Source of the DNA: Solirhodobacter olei
Lineage (GTDB): Bacteria; Pseudomonadota; Alphaproteobacteria; Rhodobacterales; Rhodobacteraceae
NCBI RefSeq assembly: GCF_004010155.1
Contig: NZ_RRYH01000027.1
Location: 1-64,000 of the forward strand
Reading direction: 5' to 3'
DNA: 64,000 nucleotides
In this document: positions 1 to 7,721 of the stretch, piece by piece
Layout: each line of letters starts with the position of its first letter
How positions within the stretch are numbered: the first letter of the stretch is position 1
Made by a program: the position numbers and the translations under genes
The notes under the pieces: model-generated
What the model saw: the letters and a program-made list of their open reading frames with translations, nothing else
What the model was told of the DNA's origin: nothing
The model's database searches: none

Positions 1-9
1 GGAGGGGCC
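1..9 (-). ncRNA. Partial CcsR-type sRNA (fourth unit, cut by window edge)
   Basis: The first nine bases match the 3' side of the G-rich loop and GGCC stem seen in the complete units. Bases 1-37 closely match 105-143, including the spacer hairpin. I infer a fourth CcsR unit whose remainder lies outside the window. Confidence 0.5.
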
Positions 10-43
10 GCACGTTCCGGTGGGGCTTTCGCCCCGAATAAGG

Positions 44-113
44 TGCGGCGGCACCCAGGGAGGAGGAGGGGCGCCGCCGCAGGTTACGCTTGGCCCAGGG
101 AGGAGGAGGGGCC
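44..113 (-). ncRNA. ccsR3: CcsR-type (cuckoo) sRNA, third unit
   Basis: Two hairpins on the minus strand. One has a GGCC stem (92-113). The other has a perfect 9-bp stem TGCGGCGGC/GCCGCCGCA (44-52 with 73-81). Both expose CUCCUCCUCCC in the loop when read on the minus strand. A separate GGGGC/GCCCC hairpin at 22-37 follows. The double-hairpin plan with anti-Shine-Dalgarno-like loops is the known signature of Rhodobacter CcsR RNAs, which are processed from the ccaF1 transcript. Unit numbering is by position only. Confidence 0.75.
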
Positions 114-150
114 GCACGTTCCGGTGGGGCGTTTTGCGCCCCGAGTAGCT

Positions 151-230
151 GGCGGCCCACCCAGGGAGGAGGAGGGGCGTGCCGCCTTTTTCACGATCGG
201 CCCAGGGAGGAGGAGGGGCCTTTCGCGATC
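151..230 (-). ncRNA. ccsR2: CcsR-type (cuckoo) sRNA, second unit
   Basis: Hairpin 195-230 (GATC plus GGCC stem) and hairpin 151-186 (GGCGGC/GCCGCC stem, one bulge) each present CUCCUCCUCCC in the loop on the minus strand. A GGGGCG/CGCCCC hairpin at about 125-143 separates this unit from the next. Stems differ between units while loops are conserved, which is what selection on the loop would give. Confidence 0.75.
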
Positions 231-271
231 TGTTGAGGGGCACATAGGTGCTCTGTACCCCGAAGAGAAGG

Positions 272-345
272 GGCGGCGACATCAGGGAGGAGGAGGATGT
301 CGCCGCCAGATAAGGAGGGCCCAGGGAGGAGGAGAGGGCCTTCCT
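272..345 (-). ncRNA. ccsR1: CcsR-type (cuckoo) sRNA, first unit
   Basis: It lies directly downstream of the DUF1127 stop codon. Hairpin 313-345 pairs AGGAGGGCCC with GGGCCTTCCT (one G-U type mismatch). Hairpin 272-307 is a perfect 12-bp stem, GGCGGCGACATC/GATGTCGCCGCC, around a 12-nt loop. Both loops read CUCCUCCUCCC on the minus strand. In R. sphaeroides, CcsR1-4 are co-transcribed with the upstream DUF1127 gene from a stress (RpoHI/RpoHII) promoter and released by RNase E. Processing here is inferred from that. Confidence 0.8.
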
Positions 346-354
346 AACTGAAAC

Positions 355-576
355 TTACTTGCCGTTGGCCGCGTCGAGCGCGATACGGCGGATTTGCATC
401 CGGTGAATGCCCAGATCGGTCAGGTCGCGATCGGTCAGGGCCGAAAGCTCGGCGACCGTCCGCTTGTAGATCCGACGCCGGGCGGCGCCTTCGTTGAAGC
501 TGCGCACCAGGGCGGCGATCGCATCCTTCAGGCCGAAGCCGGCGCCGCGGACGTTGCTGACGTTTGCATGTGCCAT
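355..576 (-). CDS. ccaF1: DUF1127 small RNA-binding protein, CcaF1-like
   Basis: 73 residues starting MAHANVSNVRGAG. The C-terminal half carries the DUF1127 pattern: RRRIYKRTVAELSAL, then LTDRDLTDLGIHR (a helix of alternating basic and hydrophobic residues, ending in the LxDLG[IL]xR signature). The start has a GAGG 9-10 nt upstream on the minus strand. In R. sphaeroides the homologous protein CcaF1 (RSP_6037) binds RNA and affects maturation of the CcsR sRNAs encoded just behind it. The same arrangement is present here, with the stop only about 10 nt before the first CcsR hairpin, so the assignment rests on both sequence and synteny. RNA binding itself is inferred from the family. Confidence 0.85.
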   Translation of the reverse strand: MAHANVSNVRGAGFGLKDAIAALVRSFNEGAARRRIYKRTVAELSALTDRDLTDLGIHRMQIRRIALDAANGK

Positions 577-634
577 GTTCGTTGCCTCGTTTGTCTCGTG
601 TTTGAAGCGGTTCGTTTCGCTTGCCGTTGTCGCT

Positions 635-662
635 AACATACGCCCATGCTGCAGTTGCACAA
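635..662 (-). promoter_or_regulatory. Candidate ccaF1-ccsR promoter
   Basis: On the minus strand TTGTGC (662-657) and TATGTT (640-635) are separated by 16 nt, placing a start site near 627, about 50 nt before the ccaF1 ATG. The R. sphaeroides operon uses heat-shock-type sigma factors. Which sigma acts here cannot be read from the bases alone. Confidence 0.4.
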
Positions 663-663
663 T

Positions 664-680
664 GGACCAATTGGTCAATG
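664..680. promoter_or_regulatory. Palindromic box GGACCAATTGGTCAATG
   Basis: Contains the perfect 12-bp palindrome GACCAATTGGTC (665-676), just upstream of the candidate -35 of ccaF1. A near-identical copy (one base different over 17) lies at 31562-31578 in front of lpxC. It looks like a protein-binding site. ACCAATTGGT-type boxes resemble GntR/FadR-type operators, but the regulator is unknown. Confidence 0.45.
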
Positions 681-832
681 CTGCCATGCGGCAAATGCAT
701 AACCCGTGCTGACCTATTTTTGCGGCGTTTGACGGGCGTTTGCACAAGCTTTGACCGTTTGGAAAAGCCGCCCCTTGCCCTTGGCGCCGATCGGCGCGAG
801 GTAAGGGGCGAAAACCAAGCGGAGTCTCTCTT

Positions 833-1939
833 ATGTCGGTTACGCGCGAGGCGGTTCTGGACACGCTCAGGCGGATCAGCCTGCCGGGCGGCGGCGATCT
901 CGTCACCAGCGACATGGTACGGGCGCTGACGATCGAGGGCGACCCGGGGGCGCAATCCGTTCGATTCGTCGTCGAGGCGCCCGATCCGGAGGCCGCGCGG
1001 CGGCTGGAGCCGATCGCCAATGCGGCCGAGGAGGTCGTGCGGCGGATGCCGGGGGTGGCGAAGGCCGCGGTGATCCTGACGGCGCATGGCGCGGGGGCGG
1101 CGGGCGCAGGCGCGCCGCAGGCCAAGGCACCGCCGCAGCTCAAGATCGGCGGCCATCCGACGCCGCAGCAGGGCGGGCCACAGAAGGTTTCGGGCGTGGA
1201 CCGCATCATCGCGATCGCCTCGGGCAAGGGTGGCGTGGGCAAGTCCACGGTCGCCTCCAACCTCGCCGTGGCGCTGGCGCGTCAGGGGCGGCGCGTGGGG
1301 CTGCTCGATGCCGATATCTACGGGCCGTCGCAGCCGCGCATGATGGGCGTGACGGCGCGCCCGGACGCGCCGGACGGCAAGACCATCCAGCCGCCTTCGG
1401 CGCATGGCGTGACGATGATGTCGCTGGGCCTGCTGCTGAAGGAGGACCAGGCGGTGATCTGGCGCGGCCCGATGCTGATGGGCGCGCTGCAGCAGCTTCT
1501 GACCCAGGTGAACTGGGGCCGGCTCGACGTGCTGATCATCGACCTGCCGCCGGGCACGGGGGACGTGCAGCTGACCCTCGGCCAGCGGACGCAGGTGACC
1601 GGCGCCATCGTCGTCTCCACCCCGCAGGACGTGGCGCTTCTGGATGCGCGCAAGGCGATCAACATGTTCCAGACGATGAAGGTCCCGGTCCTGGGGCTGA
1701 TCGAGAACATGTCGACCTATATCTGCCCGAACTGCGGGCACGAGGAGCATATCTTCGGCCATGGCGGCGTGGCGGAGGAGGCGAGGAAGCTGGGCGTGCC
1801 GCTTCTGGGCGAGATCCCCCTCAGCCTCGACGTGCGCGTTGCCGGCGACAGCGGCACGCCGATCGCCGCGGGCGAGGGGCCGATCGCCGAGGCCTATGCC
1901 CGGCTCGCCGCCCGGCTGGTCGCCGGCGGCATGGGATAA
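833..1939 (+). CDS. mrp: Mrp/ApbC iron-sulfur cluster carrier ATPase
   Basis: 368 residues. Residues 1-85 form a MIP18/DUF59-type domain, followed by an Ala/Gly/Pro-rich linker (about 86-120). Then comes a ParA/MinD-like P-loop domain with a deviant Walker A, SGKGGVGKSTVASNLA (about 130-145), and switch region DLPPGTGDVQ. A CPNCG motif (CxxC, about residue 299) is the expected cluster ligand. Family members bind and transfer 4Fe-4S clusters to apo-proteins in the cytoplasm. The start has GGAG about 9 nt upstream. The gene is monocistronic: the DUF1127 operon is divergent and a hairpin follows the stop. Confidence 0.93.
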   Translation: MSVTREAVLDTLRRISLPGGGDLVTSDMVRALTIEGDPGAQSVRFVVEAPDPEAARRLEPIANAAEEVVRRMPGVAKAAVILTAHGAGAAGAGAPQAKAPPQLKIGGHPTPQQGGPQKVSGVDRIIAIASGKGGVGKSTVASNLAVALARQGRRVGLLDADIYGPSQPRMMGVTARPDAPDGKTIQPPSAHGVTMMSLGLLLKEDQAVIWRGPMLMGALQQLLTQVNWGRLDVLIIDLPPGTGDVQLTLGQRTQVTGAIVVSTPQDVALLDARKAINMFQTMKVPVLGLIENMSTYICPNCGHEEHIFGHGGVAEEARKLGVPLLGEIPLSLDVRVAGDSGTPIAAGEGPIAEAYARLAARLVAGGMG

Positions 1940-1945
1940 GCCCCA

Positions 1946-1969
1946 CCGGGGCCGGTCCCGCGGCCCCGG
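1946..1969 (+). terminator. Hairpin after mrp, possible terminator
   Basis: Perfect 8-bp stem CCGGGGCC/GGCCCCGG with loop GGTCCCGC, seven bases after the mrp stop. There is no T-run, so termination efficiency is uncertain. Confidence 0.5.
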
Positions 1970-2047
1970 AACGAATCACTTTGGTGCCAGAAGGCCCCGC
2001 TGAGCGGCCGAACCGGCGCGATTTCCATGGAATTTGCCCCCACTTTG

Positions 2048-2111
2048 CCCCGCCTGCCGGCGGGGTGCGCAGTTTTGGCGCCGGGCCGGGATTTTATCCC
2101 ACCCGGCCGGC
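2048..2111. other. Two GC hairpins between mrp and the mraZ leader
   Basis: 2048-2065: CCCCGCC-TGCC-GGCGGGG, perfect 7-bp stem. 2080-2111: GCCGG(G)CCGGG paired with CCCGGCCGGC, one bulged G, 11-nt loop. The 1970-2230 stretch has no convincing gene. These hairpins may insulate mrp from the dcw transcript. Confidence 0.45.
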
Positions 2112-2209
2112 GTTCGGGAGTTCTTGCTACATCTTGTGGTTGGCACCGAGCTACCCCCAAGGGGTCGCCCTCAAGGGCTGCGAACCCCTGCGCCGCATGC
2201 GCGGATGAA

Positions 2210-2236
2210 GTGGGAAATGGTAGCTGGTGGTATAAA
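2210..2236 (+). promoter_or_regulatory. Candidate leader promoter with a single MraZ-like box
   Basis: GTGGGA (2210-2215) matches the MraZ repeat unit, and TATAAA (2231-2236) could be a -10. Further GTGGGA repeats at 10-bp spacing are not intact, and no good -35 is visible. This is a tentative call. Confidence 0.3.
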
Positions 2237-2242
2237 AACCCA

Positions 2243-2476
2243 TTGCTAGGCATGAGAAACCATGGCATCACTGTTTGCAGATGAGGCGGGCAGTTGAGGG
2301 GCATCAAGACCCCGAACAAAGACCGAGGCAGGTTTCTACAGCCCCCCCACATCGAAGTGAGAGATCCGGCGCGTGGGCGAGCAGACATCCCCCCAGGTGG
2401 CGCGCGTAGCCGGGCAGACCCAGAGATGGGACGAGGGCGGCGGATCGGGCAGTGGCAGCAGCCCGACCGCCGTTTT
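2243..2476 (+). ncRNA. upsM: UpsM-like sRNA in the mraZ 5' leader
   Basis: About 280 nt of non-coding, structured sequence precede mraZ and end in a terminator-like hairpin (2438-2472) with TTTT. Internal hairpins include GGGG-CATCAAGA-CCCC near 2296-2311. In R. sphaeroides the dcw cluster is preceded by an unusually long leader that yields the abundant Hfq-bound sRNA UpsM by partial termination. Position, size and terminator here fit that model. The 5' end is my estimate (2240-2275), and no base-level comparison with UpsM could be made. Confidence 0.6.
2438..2476 (+). terminator. Leader terminator or attenuator before mraZ
   Basis: CGGCGG-A-TCGGGC pairs with GCCCGA-CCGCCG (12 bp, one bulged A) around a 10-nt loop, followed by TTTT at 2473-2476. 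It sits 47 nt before the mraZ start, so read-through is needed for dcw expression from any promoter upstream of it. Confidence 0.75.
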
Positions 2477-2523
2477 CCGTTCCGGGCCTGGGATGGGCTG
2501 AGGGCGGTAAGGAGTGCGGGCGC

Positions 2524-3045
2524 GTGGCGCGCATGTTCAAGGGCTCCTATGACCTGAAGGTGGACCCGAAAGGCCGGGTTTCCATCCCAGCTCCCTTTCG
2601 GCGGATCATCGAGGCCGCCGATCCCGATTTCGATCCGAAGGACAAGACCTCGAAGGACCGGGCCGTCTTCTCCGTGGGCTACGGGCTTGCGGGCAAGGGG
2701 TTTCTCGAGGGCTTCTCCGTCGAATCGCTGGCAGGCGTCCATGCCGACATGGAGGCGCTGAAGCGCGGCTCCCCGGCGCGCAAAACGCTGGAATACCTCT
2801 ATCTTGCCAATGTCCAGGACATGCAGATCGACGACAATGGCCGCATCGTCCTGCCCGCCGCCTGGCGCGAGAAGATGGGCCTGGGCGAGGACGCCAAGTT
2901 CGTCGGCTACGGCAACCGTTTCGAGATCTGGAGCCCCGAGACCTACGCCCGCATCCGCGGCGCCCAGACCGAGGCCTTCCTCGAGGCGCAGGGCGAGGAC
3001 TTCGATCCGCAATCCCTTTTCGAGGCTGAAGGCGGGAGCGCGTGA
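2524..3045 (+). CDS. mraZ: MraZ, DNA-binding regulator of the dcw cluster
   Basis: 173 residues with two SpoVT/AbrB-like halves: [23 protein letters not shown] near the N-terminus and [17 protein letters not shown] near residue 100, the classic MraZ tandem. I chose the GTG at 2524 because AAGGAG (2509-2514) lies 9 nt upstream. The ATG at 2533 would be 18 nt away. MraZ is a nucleoid-associated ring protein that represses its own operon in other bacteria by binding TGGGA-type repeats. It is the first gene of the cluster, and its stop overlaps the rsmH start. Confidence 0.93.
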   Translation: MARMFKGSYDLKVDPKGRVSIPAPFRRIIEAADPDFDPKDKTSKDRAVFSVGYGLAGKGFLEGFSVESLAGVHADMEALKRGSPARKTLEYLYLANVQDMQIDDNGRIVLPAAWREKMGLGEDAKFVGYGNRFEIWSPETYARIRGAQTEAFLEAQGEDFDPQSLFEAEGGSA

Positions 3046-4046
3046 TGGCGGCCGCGGCGCAGAATACCGCCCCGGCCCCCCATGTTCCGGTCCTGCTCGG
3101 CAAGCTTCTGGAGGTGGTCGCCCCGATCCGCGGGATCTGGGCGGACGGCACGCTGGGCGCGGGCGGATATACCCGCGGCCTGCTGGAGGCCGGGGCCGAC
3201 CAGGTCATCGGCATCGACCGCGATCCGCTGGCGCTGGAACTTGCGTCGGGCTGGGCGGCCGAATACGGCGACCGGGTGCGGCTGGTGCAGGGCAATTTCG
3301 CGGATCTCGACAGCCTCGCGGGCGAGCCTCTCGACGGGGTTGTCCTCGATCTCGGCGTTTCCTCGATGCAGCTTGACCGGGCGGAGCGGGGGTTTTCCTT
3401 CCTGCGCGACGGTCCGCTGGACATGCGGATGAGCCAGGAAGGGCCGACGGCCGCCGATATCGTCAATCTCGCGCCGGAGGCGGAGATCGCCGACATCCTT
3501 TACCAGTACGGCGAGGAACGCGCCTCGCGCCGGATCGCGCGGGCGGTCGTGGCGGCACGCAAGGTGGCGCCGATCGTGACCACGGCGCAGCTGGCCGAGC
3601 TCGTCTCCTCCTGTCTGCCGCGGCCGAAGCCGGGGCAGAGCCACCCCGCGACCCGCAGCTTCCAGGCGCTCCGCATCGCGGTGAACGACGAGTTCGGCGC
3701 GCTGGTCGATGGGCTGGAAGCGGCGGAACGCGCGCTGAAGCCCGGCGGGCGCGTCGCGGTCGTCACCTTCCATTCGCTGGAGGACCGGATCGTGAAGCGG
3801 TTCTTCCAGGCGCGCGGCGGCAAGCCCGTCCACGTCAACCGCTACGCGCCGGAGCCGCCGCCCGTGGCCGCGCCGTTCCGGCTTCTGAACCGCAACGCCA
3901 TCGGCCCCGATGCCGAGGAGACTGCCGCCAACCCCCGCGCCCGTTCGGCGCTTCTGCGCGCGGCGGAGCGCACCGAGGTGCCCGCCGGCCACGCCGACCG
4001 CACCACCCTCGGCCTGCCGCAGATCGACCTGAAAGGACGTTCCTGA
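3045..4046 (+). CDS. rsmH: 16S rRNA (cytosine-1402-N4)-methyltransferase RsmH
   Basis: 333 residues. [13 protein letters not shown] at the N-terminus is the family start signature, followed by the SAM-binding loop [17 protein letters not shown] and [18 protein letters not shown]. The C-terminal [19 protein letters not shown] and [15 protein letters not shown] are typical of RsmH/MraW. It methylates C1402 in the ribosomal P site. The start overlaps the mraZ stop, giving translational coupling. A GTG one codon earlier is an alternative. Confidence 0.96.
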   Translation: MAAAAQNTAPAPHVPVLLGKLLEVVAPIRGIWADGTLGAGGYTRGLLEAGADQVIGIDRDPLALELASGWAAEYGDRVRLVQGNFADLDSLAGEPLDGVVLDLGVSSMQLDRAERGFSFLRDGPLDMRMSQEGPTAADIVNLAPEAEIADILYQYGEERASRRIARAVVAARKVAPIVTTAQLAELVSSCLPRPKPGQSHPATRSFQALRIAVNDEFGALVDGLEAAERALKPGGRVAVVTFHSLEDRIVKRFFQARGGKPVHVNRYAPEPPPVAAPFRLLNRNAIGPDAEETAANPRARSALLRAAERTEVPAGHADRTTLGLPQIDLKGRS

Positions 4047-4417
4047 TGCGCCCCGTTTTCTATGTCCTTTCGGCGCTTGTCGTCATGGGCCTCGCCTTCT
4101 GGGCCTACCGGCAGAACTACGCCACGCAGAAGTCGATCAAGGAGGTGGCCAAGCTGCAGCGCGAGATCGGCCAGCTGCGCGAGAACCTCGCCATGCAGCG
4201 GGCGGAATGGGCCTATGAGAACCGGCCCTCGCGGCTGAGGGAGCTGGCGCTGCTGAATTTCGACAAGCTGCATCTGCTGCCGATGACGCCGGAGCAGTTC
4301 GGCACGATCGCGCAGGTGTCGATGCCGGCAAGCGCGCCCTCGGACGGGGGCATGACTGTCACCCAGCCGGTGCAGACCTCTGCGTCCGGCAAGAGCAAGA
4401 GCGGAGGCAAGAAGTGA
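4046..4417 (+). CDS. ftsL: FtsL, divisome bitopic protein
   Basis: 123 residues. One N-terminal transmembrane helix (about residues 4-21) is followed by a short periplasmic coiled coil (KLQREIGQLRENLAMQRAEWAYENRPSRL) and a low-complexity Ser/Lys/Gly tail. Length, topology and position between rsmH and ftsI identify FtsL although its sequence is poorly conserved. It forms a complex with FtsB and FtsQ and activates FtsWI. It overlaps rsmH by one base and ftsI by four. Confidence 0.9.
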   Translation: MRPVFYVLSALVVMGLAFWAYRQNYATQKSIKEVAKLQREIGQLRENLAMQRAEWAYENRPSRLRELALLNFDKLHLLPMTPEQFGTIAQVSMPASAPSDGGMTVTQPVQTSASGKSKSGGKK

Positions 4418-6195
4418 TCCGCACCCCGCTGCGCCCGCTGGCGCGCATCCTTCAGGCGCGTGCCGCCGGCGAGAACCCGGACGCGATCGAGCGCGAGAAC
4501 ATCCGCCTCCGGCACGAGGAGATGCGCGACCGCTCCCGCGACCAGGCGGAGGGGCGGCTGCTGATGCTGGGGCTCTTCTTCTTCTGCGCCTTCTCCGCCG
4601 TCGGCGCGCGGATGGGGCTGATCGCCGTGGCTCAGCCGAGCGAGCCGCAGCTCGCCTCCAACACCGGGCCGACGATCCCCACCGACCGCGCCGATATCGT
4701 CGACCGCGACGGTCGGATCCTGGCCACCAACCTGGCCACCTATTCGCTTTATGCCCAGCCGCAGGACATGATCGACCCGATCCATGTCGCCAAGGCCCTG
4801 GTGAAGATCTTCCCCGATCTCGACCAGGCCCGGCTGGTGAAGGATTTCACCGGCGACCGCACCTTCGTCTGGATCAAGCGCACCCTCTCGCCCGAGGAGA
4901 TGCAGGAGGTTCACGACATCGGCGACCCCGGCCTTCTGTTCGGCCCGCGCGAGATGCGGCTTTACCCGAACGGCCACCTTGCGGCGCATATCCTGGGCGG
5001 GGCCACCTTCGGCCGCGAAGGCGTCGATTCGGCCGAGATCGTCGGCGTTGCCGGGATCGAGAAGCAGTATGACGGCTGGCTGCGCGATCCCGCCAATGCC
5101 GGCCGTCCGCTGCGGCTGACGATCGACCTGCGCGCCCAGGCGGCGATGCGGGAAGTGCTGGACGCGGGCATGCACCTGATGAACGCCAAGGGCGCGGCAG
5201 CCGTGCTGATGGAGGCCAAGACCGGCCGCATCGTCGCCATGACCTCGCTGCCGGACTTCGATCCGAACAACCGGCCGGTCTACAATCCGAAGGTCAAGCC
5301 GGGCGACAGCCCGCTGTTCAACCGCGCGGTGCAGGGGCTTTACGAGCTGGGATCGGTCTTCAAGATCTTCGACGTGGGCGAGGCGCTGAACCTCGGCCTC
5401 GTCACGCCGAAGACCATGATCGACACCAAGCCGTTCCGCATCGGCGGCTTCCTGATCCACGACTTCCACAACTACGGATCCAAGCTTTCGGTTGCCGACG
5501 TGATCCGCGAAAGCTCCAACATTGGGGCGGCGCGGATCGCGATGATGTTCGGCGGCGACAAGCAGAAGCCGTTCCTGCAGTCGCTGGGCCTGCTCGACCC
5601 CGCGCCGGTGGAGCTGACCGCGGCCGCGGGCGTGCAGCCGATCTATCCGAAGAAATGGACCGACGTGTCGACTACGACCATCGCCTATGGCCACGGCATC
5701 TCGGTCTCGCCGCTGATGCTGGCCACGGGCTATGCCTCGCTCGTCAACGGCGGCATGCGGGTCTATCCGACGCTGATCGAGACCGCCCATCCCCGCATCG
5801 GGCCGCGAGTCGTCAGCGAGAAGACCTCGGCCGAGCTGCGCAGCCTGCTGCGCTACGTCGTGACCTCCGGGACGGCGGAATATGGCCGGGTGAAGGGCTA
5901 TGACGTCGGCGGCAAGACCGGCACGGCCGACAAGCCCGACCCGCAGGGCGGCTATTACCACGACAAGGTGATCTCCACCTTCGCGTCCATCTTCCCGGCC
6001 AGCGATCCGAAATACGTGCTGGTGACAATGCTTGACGAGCCGACCGACACCTCCGGCCCGGTGCCGCGCCGGACGGCGGGCTATACCGCCGTGCCGGTGG
6101 GGGGCGAGATCATCCGGCGCGTCGCGCCGCTCCTTGGGCTCAGGCCCACGATTGAACCCGCCGACCAGAATGCGATAACACTCGCGCGCAACTGA
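4414..6195 (+). CDS. ftsI: FtsI/PBP3, septal peptidoglycan transpeptidase
   Basis: 593 residues, GTG start overlapping the ftsL stop. A cytoplasmic tail is followed by one transmembrane helix (about 48-70), the PBP dimerisation domain (ADIVDRDGRILATNL) and the transpeptidase domain. The three active-site motifs are present: SxxK as ELGSVFK, SxN as ESSN, and KTG as GGKTGTADKP. It crosslinks septal peptidoglycan with its partner FtsW, whose gene lies further downstream. Confidence 0.97.
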   Translation: MIRTPLRPLARILQARAAGENPDAIERENIRLRHEEMRDRSRDQAEGRLLMLGLFFFCAFSAVGARMGLIAVAQPSEPQLASNTGPTIPTDRADIVDRDGRILATNLATYSLYAQPQDMIDPIHVAKALVKIFPDLDQARLVKDFTGDRTFVWIKRTLSPEEMQEVHDIGDPGLLFGPREMRLYPNGHLAAHILGGATFGREGVDSAEIVGVAGIEKQYDGWLRDPANAGRPLRLTIDLRAQAAMREVLDAGMHLMNAKGAAAVLMEAKTGRIVAMTSLPDFDPNNRPVYNPKVKPGDSPLFNRAVQGLYELGSVFKIFDVGEALNLGLVTPKTMIDTKPFRIGGFLIHDFHNYGSKLSVADVIRESSNIGAARIAMMFGGDKQKPFLQSLGLLDPAPVELTAAAGVQPIYPKKWTDVSTTTIAYGHGISVSPLMLATGYASLVNGGMRVYPTLIETAHPRIGPRVVSEKTSAELRSLLRYVVTSGTAEYGRVKGYDVGGKTGTADKPDPQGGYYHDKVISTFASIFPASDPKYVLVTMLDEPTDTSGPVPRRTAGYTAVPVGGEIIRRVAPLLGLRPTIEPADQNAITLARN

Positions 6196-6251
6196 GACAG
6201 GGTGGCGCGGGCTTGGGACAGGCGGACAGAACGGCAGGCAGAGCGAAACGG

Positions 6252-7721
6252 ATGAGCCTTTCGGCGCTGGGCCTCGCGGCGCGGGGCGGGCGCGATGCGG
6301 CGGTGACGGGGCTTGCCGTTGACAGCCGCGCGGTGGAGCCGGGGATGCTTTTCGCGGCTCTTCCCGGCAGCGCCGTTCACGGCGCGCAGTTCATCCCGCA
6401 GGTGCTGGAGGCCGGCGCCGGGGCGGTGCTGACCGATCCCGAGGGCGCAAGGATCGCAGCCGGGGCGCTGGCGGGCTCTCCCGCCGCGCTGGTCGTGGTG
6501 GAGGAGCCGCGCGCTGCGCTGGCGCGTGCCGCGGCTCTCTGGTTCGGGGCGCAGCCCGAAGTGATGGTCGCCGTCACCGGCACCAACGGAAAGACCTCTG
6601 TCGCCACCTTTACCCGGCAGATCTGGATGGCGCTGGGCGAGCCGGCGATCAACCTCGGCACCACCGGGATCGAGGGCGCCTGGGAAGCGCCGCTGCATCA
6701 CACCACGCCCGATCCGATCACCCTTCACCGCGCGCTTGCGGCGGCGGAGGCGGAGGGCGTGACCCATGCGGCGATGGAGGCGTCGAGCCACGGGCTCGAC
6801 CAGCACCGGCTGGACGGGGTGCGGCTGATGGCGGCGGCCTTTACCAACTTCACCCAGGACCACCTGGACTATCACAAGAGCTTCGAGGCCTATTTCGAGG
6901 CCAAGGCCGGCCTCTTCACGCGCGTTCTGCCCGAGGATGGAACGGTCGTGGTGAACATGGCCGATCCGAAGGCCGCCGAGATCGCAGAGATCGCGCGCGA
7001 GCGCGGGCAGGACCTGCTGAGCGTCGGCCGCGGCGAGGGCTGCGACCTGCGCATCCTCGCGCAGCGTTTCGACGCCACCGGCCAGGACCTGCGCTTCACC
7101 TGGATGGGCCGGTCGGTGCAGGTGCGGCTGAACCTCATCGGCGGCTTCCAGGCGGAGAACGTGCTGGTTGCCGCGGGGCTGGCCATCGCCACCGGAGAGC
7201 CGCCGAACGACGTCTTCGGGGTGCTCGACAAGCTTTCCACCGTGCGCGGCCGGATGCAGCTGGCCGCGACGCGGGAGAACGGCGCGGCGGTCTTCGTCGA
7301 CTACGCCCATACCCCCGACGCGGTCGAGACGGCGCTGAAGGCGCTGCGCCCGCATGTGATGGGCCGGCTTGTCGTGGTCTTCGGCGCGGGCGGCGACCGG
7401 GACCGGACCAAGCGGCCGCTGATGGGGGCCGCCGCCGCGGCGCATGCAGATGTGCTGATCGTGACCGATGACAACCCGCGCTCGGAGGATCCCGCCGAGA
7501 TCCGCGCAGCGATCCTCGCCGCCTGCCCGGGCGCCACCGAGGTCGGCGACCGGGCCGAGGCGATCCTTCGCGGCGTGGCCGAGCTTGGCCCCGGCGACGC
7601 GCTGCTGATCGCCGGCAAGGGGCATGAGAGCGGCCAGACCGTGGCCGGCATCGTCTATCCCTTCGACGACGTGGAGCAGGCGAGCCTCGCCGTCGCCGCG
7701 CTCGACGGGAGGCCGGTGTGA
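6252..7721 (+). CDS. murE: MurE, UDP-MurNAc-tripeptide synthetase (meso-DAP adding)
   Basis: 489 residues from ATG 6252. Motifs are the Mur ligase P-loop TGTNGKTSVATF, TTPDPITLHRAL, and DNPRSEDP, the DNPR motif that specifies meso-diaminopimelate rather than lysine. It adds the third stem-peptide residue to UDP-MurNAc-Ala-Glu in the cytoplasm. The 56-nt gap after ftsI is the loosest junction in this block. A TTG 39 nt further upstream in frame is possible but has no ribosome site. Confidence 0.96.
   Translation: MSLSALGLAARGGRDAAVTGLAVDSRAVEPGMLFAALPGSAVHGAQFIPQVLEAGAGAVLTDPEGARIAAGALAGSPAALVVVEEPRAALARAAALWFGAQPEVMVAVTGTNGKTSVATFTRQIWMALGEPAINLGTTGIEGAWEAPLHHTTPDPITLHRALAAAEAEGVTHAAMEASSHGLDQHRLDGVRLMAAAFTNFTQDHLDYHKSFEAYFEAKAGLFTRVLPEDGTVVVNMADPKAAEIAEIARERGQDLLSVGRGEGCDLRILAQRFDATGQDLRFTWMGRSVQVRLNLIGGFQAENVLVAAGLAIATGEPPNDVFGVLDKLSTVRGRMQLAATRENGAAVFVDYAHTPDAVETALKALRPHVMGRLVVVFGAGGDRDRTKRPLMGAAAAAHADVLIVTDDNPRSEDPAEIRAAILAACPGATEVGDRAEAILRGVAELGPGDALLIAGKGHESGQTVAGIVYPFDDVEQASLAVAALDGRPV

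Noticed and set aside
1-340. Repeated AGGGAGGAGGAGG on the plus strand as a CRISPR array or a row of ribosome sites
   Set aside because: Spacing is irregular and each copy is the loop of an inverted repeat. On the minus strand they form CcsR hairpins behind a DUF1127 gene, which explains them fully.
344-1762. Long minus-strand open frame opposite mrp
   Set aside because: High GC makes long antisense frames common. Its protein is Arg/His/Asp-rich without any family pattern, while mrp is certain.
2100-2330. RNase P RNA, tmRNA or 6S RNA before mraZ
   Set aside because: None of the conserved cores (for example GGAAAGTCC, or a CCA-ended tRNA-like part) is present. UpsM-like leader fits better.
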